Notes under the pieces: model-generated
The model's database searches: none
Told to the model about the DNA's origin: nothing
What the model saw: the letters and a program-made list of their open reading frames with translations, nothing else
Origin: Candidatus Bathyarchaeota archaeon
Lineage (GTDB): Archaea; Thermoproteota; Bathyarchaeia; TCS64
Direction: 5' to 3'
DNA length: 5,399 nt
Assembly (NCBI GenBank): GCA_030602935.1
Contig: JAUVYU010000071.1
Location: forward strand, 1-5,399
Program-made: the position numbers and the translations under genes
In this document: positions 1 through 4,699 of the stretch, in pieces
Layout of the letters: the number at the start of each line of letters is the position of its first letter
Position numbering within the stretch: position 1 is the first letter of the stretch

Positions 1-97
1 GGCTCACATGGGCATTCAGATGGAGGTACTTCTCAATAGCAAGGGCCATGGGTTTCGTCACACGAGCTGAAACGACCAAGGACTCAGGGTTCTTCAT
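1..97 (-). CDS. Ribbon-helix-helix (CopG/Arc-type) DNA-binding protein, 3' end missing
   Basis: Reading the minus strand from the ATG at 97, the frame stays open to the window edge for 32 codons. The N-terminus contains SLVVSARVTKPMALAIEKYL (residues 6-25), then HLNAHVS. A short amphipathic strand (VVSARVT) followed by a helix beginning with Lys/Pro and carrying AIEKYL is the typical start of a CopG/MetJ/Arc ribbon-helix-helix domain, in which two strands of a dimer pair in the DNA major groove. The second helix and the rest of the protein lie outside the window. The gene diverges from the winged-helix gene, and its upstream spacer holds repeated TTTACTG/CAGTAAA arms, which suggests it represses its own promoter. 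Such small regulators are common in archaeal plasmids, viruses and antitoxin pairs; which applies cannot be told here. The family assignment rests on only 32 residues. Confidence 0.72.
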   Translation of the reverse strand, partial: MKNPESLVVSARVTKPMALAIEKYLHLNAHVS

Positions 98-112
98 TTT
101 TATAGACTCCAG

Positions 113-148
113 TTTACTGTAGTAAATGCTATATGGCGAAACAGTAAA
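113..148. promoter_or_regulatory. Candidate operator: repeated TTTACT/AGTAAA arms
   Basis: TTTACT (113-118) and AGTAAA (121-126) form a perfect 6-bp inverted repeat with a 2-nt spacer. A third arm, ACAGTAAA (141-148), is the exact reverse complement of TTTACTGT at 113-120. The arms flank the TATA-like element at 129-136. The 113-126 palindrome falls where the minus-strand RHH gene should start transcription. Short, closely spaced inverted arms are the usual RHH target, so autorepression is the simplest inference, possibly with control of the divergent winged-helix gene as well. Confidence 0.5.
129..136 (-). promoter_or_regulatory. TATA-like box of the RHH gene
   Basis: The minus strand reads CCATATAG, centred about 35 nt upstream of the RHH ATG at 97. 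With the usual archaeal distance of about 26 nt, the transcript would begin near 106 and have a leader of about 9 nt. The match to the box-A consensus is only moderate. The almost palindromic core could also serve the plus strand, where it would place a start near 158. Confidence 0.35.
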
Positions 149-180
149 GTGGTTTTTATGAAAGAATTCGCAAGTTCGCA

Positions 181-188
181 AAAGGAGG
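181..188 (+). promoter_or_regulatory. Shine-Dalgarno sequence AAAGGAGG with no well-placed start codon
   Basis: AAAGGAGG is a strong match to the complement of the 16S rRNA 3' end. It ends 19 nt before the TTG at 208, the first ATG, GTG or TTG in the winged-helix frame, which is far beyond normal spacing. In-frame codons at better distances are ATA (193) and ACG (199), both very rare starts. The site therefore does not settle the start, and it is a reason to doubt either the TTG or the reading frame upstream. Confidence 0.5.
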
Positions 189-207
189 AATAATAAAAAC
201 GTCCAAA

Positions 208-600
208 TTGTCCTATAAGACAAAACTCAGTTCCGATCTTGAAATAGTCATAGCTTTATGGAATCATGGGCAACTATCCCCTGAAGAAATTAGTGAGAAA
301 GCCGACATAAATTTATCAACCTTCTACAGAGACAGAAAAATATTAATCGAAAAAGAGGTTATTTACAAAATAGAAGACAAATATGTCATATGGACATATG
401 GGGAAATAGATAGAATCATCGAAGAAGCCCTTAAAAAACTCAGCGAAGAATACATTCAAGTAACTTTATTACAGATCGCCAGTAAAGTAGGTAAAACGCC
501 AGAAGAAATCAAGAAAGCCGCATTTCGCTTTGCACGTAAATATGGTTTAGAGATAGAAGCTTTTCCCATCCTGAAAAAAGATATGTCTATAGACCAATGA
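208..600 (+). CDS. Small winged-helix DNA-binding protein of unknown target
   Basis: The product is 130 residues with two helix-turn-helix-like segments. Residues about 9-62 look like a winged helix: a first helix (LEIVIALWNHG), an HTH (SPEEISEKADINLSTFYRDR) with recognition helix near 37-48, and a beta wing (KEVIYKIEDKYVIW). Residues about 85-113 (TLLQIASKVGKTPEEIKKAA and following) resemble a second HTH. No catalytic motif, signal peptide or membrane segment is present, so a cytoplasmic transcription regulator is inferred; I do not recognise the specific family. The start is uncertain. TTG at 208 is the first usual start in frame, but the frame is open back to 148 and the strong AAAGGAGG is 19 nt away. 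At roughly 37% GC in the lines I counted, the gene is much more AT-rich than its neighbours, in keeping with a mobile-element gene. It ends at a hairpin terminator shared with the convergent integrase gene. Confidence 0.75.
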   Translation: MSYKTKLSSDLEIVIALWNHGQLSPEEISEKADINLSTFYRDRKILIEKEVIYKIEDKYVIWTYGEIDRIIEEALKKLSEEYIQVTLLQIASKVGKTPEEIKKAAFRFARKYGLEIEAFPILKKDMSIDQ

Positions 601-651
601 TGTCACCAAACTTCCTAAGCCTAGAAAAGATTTGAGAATAACAAAAGGGTG

Positions 652-674
652 AAGGCTATATCGTAGCCTTTTTT
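652..674 (+). terminator. Hairpin with T-tract between the winged-helix and integrase genes
   Basis: AAGGCTA (652-658) pairs perfectly with TAGCCTT (664-670) across a 5-nt loop, and six T residues (669-674) follow on the plus strand. This resembles an intrinsic terminator for the winged-helix gene, whose stop is about 50 nt upstream. Archaeal termination depends mainly on the T-tract. On the minus strand the integrase stop codon TAG (658-656) lies inside the stem, so the same structure marks the 3' end of both convergent transcripts. Confidence 0.6.
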
Positions 675-2023
675 GGGGGTCCCGTGAGTTCCTCTATTTC
701 TTTCCACGTCTCGGGGGCTATGTCCTTCAGAATCCTGTACTTCCCTATCATTTGCACGGCTATGTTCTTGACATATTCGACCTCGTCCCTGAGGTCGGCG
801 ACTTTGCCCTCGAGCCTGGATCTGTCGCCCTTAGCGTTGCCCGCCCGCGCCTGCAGTGTCTCAATTTCTCCGTCTAGTTCTAGGAGTTTTTCCTTCGCCT
901 TATCACGTTCCTCACGTGCCATGCTGAGGGCGACCTTGATGTCCTGAATATCTGTCTGGTCGGCGCTCCTGAACACCGTCAGGAAAGGCTCGATCCGGAC
1001 GTATTGGCTCAGGAGGAAGCCCTTGCCCCGGCTCAGATATTCTGAGGAGACCGGAGTTTTATGCCCCATGAAAGCCTGAGCCAGTCCCGGGTCTAGCCCC
1101 GCGCTAGTGCAACCGGTTCTGAACAGGTGCCTGAACCTTTTACCCCTCAAAGGATTGGGTTTGCCTTCTTCTGTCACCCCCATAGTCAAGGCGACGTTCC
1201 TGAAGTTATCGTTCAGGACCTCAGTATTCATCACCCTGCTGAACTTGTTCATCCAGATAGGGCTACCTCCCGCCGCGCCTTCACGCTCCTGAAGGATATA
1301 CCGGCGGACGTGCTCGGTGGCCTCCTTGCTGAAGAACGTTTTGAAAGGCTCGCCAGATTTCGATCTGTTACCCTCCCAGAACAGGCGTCTTTCGCCCTCT
1401 TGCTCCCACACCCAGTCCACCGTGAGCTGGAACAGATCCGTCGGGTCCTGACCCGTCGAGTACAGGGCTAAGACAATCCCCTGATCCCTGAAACTCAGAT
1501 TCCCCAGAAATTGCTGAAGCAGGGGAGTATCGACATATATCTCCCCGTTCTCCTCGTCGTACTTGTAGATGCCCAGCTTGGAGTCTGCCTTCCGCGCTTC
1601 CCCGGTTTCACGGTTGGGCATCCTCCACTTCCCGAACGCCACCTTGTTGTGTGAGTAGAAGCCACGCAGTCGACCGACATAGGTCACCGCCGTATTCTGG
1701 CTGACCGTATGAGGCTCCGATACACCCTCTTTGTTGATCCTCATCCGCGGGTCATAGTCCTCCACGGCACCTCCTTGGAGCCAGTTGTACCATCTCATCA
1801 GGCGGGACTTGGCCCTGTCCGGGTCTAGGATTCCCTCATTCCTGAGTTCATCGGGGGTCATCATCCGGTCCGGTCCTAAAGCTATGAATTGGAGGTAGGC
1901 CCTCATCTGGTTCACGAGGCTGTCCCAGTTCTTATTAGATAGTACACCCTTCCTTGAGTTAGCTATGAGGCTGACCTTCCAGCTTTTGATGCTCTCAAAG
2001 GCCTCAATTTTCTCTCTCTCCAC
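656..2023 (-). CDS. Archaeal tyrosine recombinase (integrase) with C-terminal coiled coil
   Basis: This 455-residue protein should catalyse site-specific DNA strand exchange through a phosphotyrosine intermediate. Residues about 25-130 are a helical core-binding-like region. The catalytic domain spans about 160-345. Visible active-site candidates are K222 (RSKSGEPFKTFFS), H299 and R302 (KRFRHLFRTG), H321 (FMGHKTP) and the nucleophile Y329 (SSEYL). The first catalytic arginine, normally in a TGLRxxEL-type motif, is absent: the matching stretch is STGQDPTDLFQLT (189-201). Residues about 355-425 are rich in Lys and Glu with hydrophobic spacing typical of a coiled coil, an extension beyond the classic fold that may mediate oligomerisation. 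The GTG start at 2023 is supported by a box A 35 nt upstream; no in-frame start lies between. The gene is uninterrupted. It converges with the winged-helix gene and diverges from the amidohydrolase gene, so it probably lies near one end of an integrated element. Confidence 0.88.
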   Translation of the reverse strand: MEREKIEAFESIKSWKVSLIANSRKGVLSNKNWDSLVNQMRAYLQFIALGPDRMMTPDELRNEGILDPDRAKSRLMRWYNWLQGGAVEDYDPRMRINKEGVSEPHTVSQNTAVTYVGRLRGFYSHNKVAFGKWRMPNRETGEARKADSKLGIYKYDEENGEIYVDTPLLQQFLGNLSFRDQGIVLALYSTGQDPTDLFQLTVDWVWEQEGERRLFWEGNRSKSGEPFKTFFSKEATEHVRRYILQEREGAAGGSPIWMNKFSRVMNTEVLNDNFRNVALTMGVTEEGKPNPLRGKRFRHLFRTGCTSAGLDPGLAQAFMGHKTPVSSEYLSRGKGFLLSQYVRIEPFLTVFRSADQTDIQDIKVALSMAREERDKAKEKLLELDGEIETLQARAGNAKGDRSRLEGKVADLRDEVEYVKNIAVQMIGKYRILKDIAPETWKEIEELTGPPKKATI

Positions 2024-2041
2024 ACCTTGTCGAGGGGGTAA

Positions 2042-2089
2042 GGGTTTAGGGGAGCATATAAAGGTATTTCTAACTTCAGGGTTAAACCC
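2042..2089. repeat. Inverted arms flanking the integrase promoter
   Basis: GGGTTTA (2042-2048) is the exact reverse complement of TAAACCC (2083-2089). The right arm is itself part of a local palindrome, GGGTT-A-AACCC (2079-2089). The integrase box A lies between the arms, and the palindrome sits just upstream of the amidohydrolase box A. This could be a regulator or recombinase arm-binding site, but seven-base arms may arise by chance. Confidence 0.3.
2055..2062 (-). promoter_or_regulatory. Box A (TATA) of the integrase gene
   Basis: The minus strand reads TTTATATG, close to the archaeal box-A consensus, centred about 35 nt upstream of the integrase GTG. Transcription would start near 2032, giving a leader of about 9 nt without a clear Shine-Dalgarno sequence. 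It is back-to-back with the amidohydrolase box A about 40 nt away. Confidence 0.6.
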
Positions 2090-2094
2090 CTTGC

Positions 2095-2102
2095 TTTATA
2101 AA
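2095..2102 (+). promoter_or_regulatory. Box A (TATA) of the amidohydrolase gene
   Basis: TTTATAAA is a near-ideal archaeal TATA box. Its centre is 26-27 nt before the GTG at 2125, which places the predicted transcription start at the start codon itself. The mRNA is therefore probably leaderless, or has a leader of about 9 nt if the in-frame ATG at 2134 is used. Confidence 0.65.
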
Positions 2103-2124
2103 GAAAACGGACAACTGATGAAAC

Positions 2125-3786
2125 GTGTTTGAAATGCCAAATCGATCAATCTTAGATGAGATAGGGGCCGACGTCGTCCTGTTCAATGGGAAGGTGGTCA
2201 CCGTGGACGAGGACGACTCCATCTTCGAGGCAATCGCGATAAAAGATGGAAGGATACTCAAGGCGGGTACCAACGAGGAGATCCAGAGCCTCGCCTCGTC
2301 GAGAGCAAGACAAATCGACCTCAAAGGGAGGACCGTGCTCCCGGGTTTCATCGACAGCCACGAGCACTGCATAAGGAGAGCCCTGCAGGCTGATTACGTG
2401 GACTGCAGATCGCCCCCTGTAATGACGATTAACGATATTGTGGAGACCTTCAAGGCCAAAGCCGGAGGAAAGGATGAGGGGGAATGGGTCGTAGGCAGCT
2501 GGTTCGACGAGACCAAACTCGAGGACCGGCGTTGGCCCAACCGTTACGATCTGGACAAGGCTTCAACGAAGCATCCCATCTACCTGGGGCGGGCGGGGGG
2601 CCACAACGCCGTTGCGAACAGCTTGGCCCTCAGCATCGCCGGCATCTCCAAGGACACGCCTCAGCCCTCAGGAGGCCGCATCGAGAAGGATGAGCAGGGA
2701 GAGCCCACGGGGCGACTCGACGAGATCGCGGCGATGAACATGGTGAGGGGGAAGATCCCATCCCCCGGTCCGGAGGAGTCGACGAAGATCATGGTGGAAC
2801 TGTGGCCCCGGGTTGAGGAGATGCTGCTGAGCTGGGGAATAACCACGATGCACGAGGCCCACGTAAAGGCGCCGGCAGCCCTAGCCTATCAGGAGCTCCT
2901 GAAGAAGGGTGGGCTCCGCATGAGGGTCGGCCTGATGCTGGATGGCATGACCCCATACGGGGGATACGCCACAGATGACCTAGCGAGGCAGGGTATCAGG
3001 ACGGGCTTTGGCTGGGGAGATAAGCTCTACGTCGTGGGTGTAAAGATCGGCGTGGACGGCGCCATGGGCTCCCTCACGGCTGCGCTGACTGAACCGTACT
3101 CGAACGACCCTGAGAACTATGGTATAGTAAGGGTGACCCAAGAGGACCTCACTGAGGAGACAGTCAGGTGCCACAAGGCCCATCTGAGGACCTGCATCCA
3201 CGCCATCGGCGACCGGGCAATCGACATCGCCCTTAACTCCGTGGAGGAGGCGGTCAAGAGCATGGAGTGGAAGGACCACCGCCACAGGATCGAGCACGCC
3301 GGGTACGTCAGGCCAGACCAGCTGGACAGGATGAAAAAGCTGGGAGTGGCAGTCTCCGCCTCGATAGGGTTCTGCCATCCCATCGGCGACAGCCACTACG
3401 ACGCCCTCGGAACCGACCGGCTGAGGGGCTACTACCCGATGAGGAGCTTCAAGGAGCATGGCATCGTGGCGGGGGGAAACAGCGACGGCTTCGGCAGGAA
3501 CTGGGCCCTGACTGGGATCTACGGCTGCGCAACCCGGAGGTCGTCCGAAGGGAGATACCTCGCCAAGGAGGAGGCCATCTCCGTGATGGACTCGATCAGG
3601 GCCTACACCATCAACGCGGCCTTCCTGGAGGGAAACGAGGACGAGAAGGGCACCATAGAGCCCGGGAAGATGGCTGACTTCGTGGTCCTGGACAGGGACA
3701 TCCTCACCGTCGACCCGGAGGAGATCCTCCAGACCAAGGTGCTGATGACCATGGTCGGCGGAGAGGTAGTCTACGAGGTCGACTAG
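2125..3786 (+). CDS. Amidohydrolase_3 family (YtcJ-like) metal-dependent hydrolase
   Basis: This is a complete 553-residue member of the amidohydrolase superfamily, a TIM-barrel metal-dependent hydrolase with a small beta-sandwich made from both termini. The N-terminal beta part (ADVVLFNGKVVTVDEDDSIF, 15-34) leads into LPGFIDSHEH with the metal-binding HxH at H79/H81. Further family motifs follow in order: GVKIGVDGAMGSLTAAL with K307 and D311, HAIGDRAID with H359, RHRIEHA with H391, and GGNSDG with D454, the usual catalytic Asp. The C-terminal EKGTIEPGKMADFVVLDRD (507-525) is also characteristic. Relatives hydrolyse C-N bonds of amides or formamides, but the substrate cannot be read here. No signal peptide is seen, so it is probably cytoplasmic. 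Start choice lies between GTG 2125, positioned for a leaderless mRNA, and ATG 2134; both keep the domain whole. It is high in GC, apparently chromosomal, and converges on the GGCT-like gene. Confidence 0.92.
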   Translation: MFEMPNRSILDEIGADVVLFNGKVVTVDEDDSIFEAIAIKDGRILKAGTNEEIQSLASSRARQIDLKGRTVLPGFIDSHEHCIRRALQADYVDCRSPPVMTINDIVETFKAKAGGKDEGEWVVGSWFDETKLEDRRWPNRYDLDKASTKHPIYLGRAGGHNAVANSLALSIAGISKDTPQPSGGRIEKDEQGEPTGRLDEIAAMNMVRGKIPSPGPEESTKIMVELWPRVEEMLLSWGITTMHEAHVKAPAALAYQELLKKGGLRMRVGLMLDGMTPYGGYATDDLARQGIRTGFGWGDKLYVVGVKIGVDGAMGSLTAALTEPYSNDPENYGIVRVTQEDLTEETVRCHKAHLRTCIHAIGDRAIDIALNSVEEAVKSMEWKDHRHRIEHAGYVRPDQLDRMKKLGVAVSASIGFCHPIGDSHYDALGTDRLRGYYPMRSFKEHGIVAGGNSDGFGRNWALTGIYGCATRRSSEGRYLAKEEAISVMDSIRAYTINAAFLEGNEDEKGTIEPGKMADFVVLDRDILTVDPEEILQTKVLMTMVGGEVVYEVD

Positions 3787-3804
3787 GGCTCACTTGAGAG
3801 AGCC
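3787..3804. terminator. Weak hairpin at the convergent stop codons
   Basis: GGCTC (3787-3791) can pair with GAGCC (3800-3804) over an 8-nt loop. It directly follows the amidohydrolase stop (3784-3786) and overlaps the GGCT-like stop on the minus strand. There is no T-tract on either side, so a role in termination is speculative. Confidence 0.22.
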
Positions 3805-4239
3805 GAGTAGGCTCCTCAGGTTTTCTATGTACTCGGGGTCGAGGCCGTGCTCCTCGGCGCCCTCCACCATCAGCTCGATATAGCTCCTGGCGGGCGTGAA
3901 GGGCCCCTCAGGGTTGACGACGCGGTATAGATCGGCCTTGTGGTACTCCTTGTCCTCGCCCAACACGAGGACCCGCTCCCTGACGTAGAGCCCTTCGGGG
4001 ACGCTCTCCAGCTCGTCGAGCCTCTGCATGTCCTCCTCGGAGACCTCGTATATGACTCCCCGGGTGAGCTTGCTGGGGTAGGGGACGATGGAGCTTATGC
4101 CCCCCTTCCTCGCCTTTGAGTAGAATCGGAACTCCACGCGGAAGTTGGGTAAGGTCGCCCTCATGACGAACTCCGCGCTGGGGCAGTGGCTCCTGAGGAA
4201 CTTGGAGGATAGGTTCGAGCCGTATGCGAAGTGGTACAT
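3790..4239 (-). CDS. Gamma-glutamylcyclotransferase-like (GGCT/AIG2 fold) protein
   Basis: This 149-residue protein is a normal length for the family. The N-terminal FAYGSNL (4-10) carries the YGSN substrate-binding motif. LDELESVPEGLYVRE (74-88) aligns without gaps to the catalytic region of animal GGCT (LDxxEGVxxGxYV), making E78 the likely catalytic acid/base. The fold's central barrel is suggested by FRVEFRFYSK and LTRGVIYEV. Known members release 5-oxoproline from gamma-glutamyl amino acids or gamma-glutamyl amines. Glutathione is absent from most archaea, so the natural substrate here is unknown. No signal peptide or membrane segment is seen. The ATG at 4239 lies 26-27 nt downstream of a good TATA box, which fits a leaderless mRNA. 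Only 3 nt separate its stop codon from that of the amidohydrolase, so their transcripts probably overlap at the 3' ends. Confidence 0.87.
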   Translation of the reverse strand: MYHFAYGSNLSSKFLRSHCPSAEFVMRATLPNFRVEFRFYSKARKGGISSIVPYPSKLTRGVIYEVSEEDMQRLDELESVPEGLYVRERVLVLGEDKEYHKADLYRVVNPEGPFTPARSYIELMVEGAEEHGLDPEYIENLRSLLGSLK

Positions 4240-4261
4240 GTCGATCAGAGTCAGTGTTTCG

Positions 4262-4269
4262 ATATATTA
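4262..4269 (-). promoter_or_regulatory. Box A (TATA) of the GGCT-like gene
   Basis: The minus strand reads TAATATAT, centred 26-27 nt upstream of the ATG at 4239. The predicted transcription start coincides with the start codon, implying a leaderless mRNA. Confidence 0.6.
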
Positions 4270-4285
4270 GGCGTTTACCCACCAT

Positions 4286-4699
4286 TTAGATCCTATTACG
4301 AATCGGGAGAGGGCATTCTAACTGGAGAAGAAAGAGTTTTTTTCACTTGATTGCTTATAACGACTCCGGTTTAATATCCAACCAGATTATTGTCCATAAC
4401 TATATGTAATGAGAAGTTATGATAGATAGCAGCCACATACATATCTTACCATTCTATTTTAAACCATGTTGCCACCTATAATTAATACATTCAATATTTT
4501 ACTAGAGTTTTTCCCAATTATATGAAATATAGAGAACCATCATTAACACAAACATAATTCACAATTCAATAAAAAATAAATAAGAAGATAAATCAGCTAA
4601 AAATCTCTTTATTTTATACATTCATGAATATATCGCCTATTTCAATAGATTTCCTCAGTCCATAATTAATAATTAATAAGTCAACTTCAATAGGGAGTC
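4286..4699. other. Long AT-rich spacer without a supportable gene
   Basis: About 410 nt between the divergent GGCT-like and exported-protein genes is strikingly AT-rich compared with the coding DNA on both sides. Stops are frequent and I find no credible short reading frame, tRNA or strong hairpin. Visible details are a T7 run at 4337-4343, TAATTAAT-type runs at its right end, and a direct repeat TTCAATAG (4641-4648 and 4686-4693). It may simply be promoter DNA plus decayed sequence. Confidence 0.6.
4663..4679 (+). promoter_or_regulatory. Probable TATA region of the exported-protein gene
   Basis: TAATTAATAATTAATAA contains two copies of TAATTAATA-type sequence centred about 29 nt upstream of the ATG at 4700. 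This is the right distance for an archaeal box A giving a leaderless or very short-leader mRNA. The surrounding DNA is AT-rich throughout, so the exact box is uncertain. Confidence 0.45.

Noticed and set aside
1127..1471. Plus-strand frame opposite the integrase gene
   Set aside because: No recognisable motif; the integrase frame explains this stretch with conserved active-site residues.
2011..2020. (TC)5 run at the integrase N-terminus as a phase-variable microsatellite
   Set aside because: Too short to be unstable and explained by Glu/Arg codons (GAG AGA GAG).
2114..2121. C-box-like TGATGA of a C/D guide RNA
   Set aside because: No matching D box at the proper distance and no kink-turn partner; it lies in the amidohydrolase promoter region.
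2024..2124. Possible tRNA T-arm remnant (GGGTTAAACCC) as an att site
   Set aside because: It lacks the GTTCRA loop, acceptor stem and 3' end expected of a tRNA fragment.
2980..3459. 159-residue frame antisense to the amidohydrolase gene
   Set aside because: Low-complexity Val/Pro/Leu-rich product lying opposite a gene with all its family motifs; a GC-rich antisense shadow.
3267..3677. 136-residue plus-strand frame within the amidohydrolase gene
   Set aside because: Gly/Arg-rich out-of-frame reading of the amidohydrolase.
3908..4285. 125-residue frame overlapping the GGCT-like gene in another frame
   Set aside because: Arg/Pro/Gly-rich translation with no domain; the GGCT frame carries YGSN and the catalytic Glu.
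4286..4699. CRISPR array or tandem repeats in the AT-rich spacer
   Set aside because: Only short chance repeats such as TTCAATAG and TAATTAA; no regular repeat-spacer pattern.
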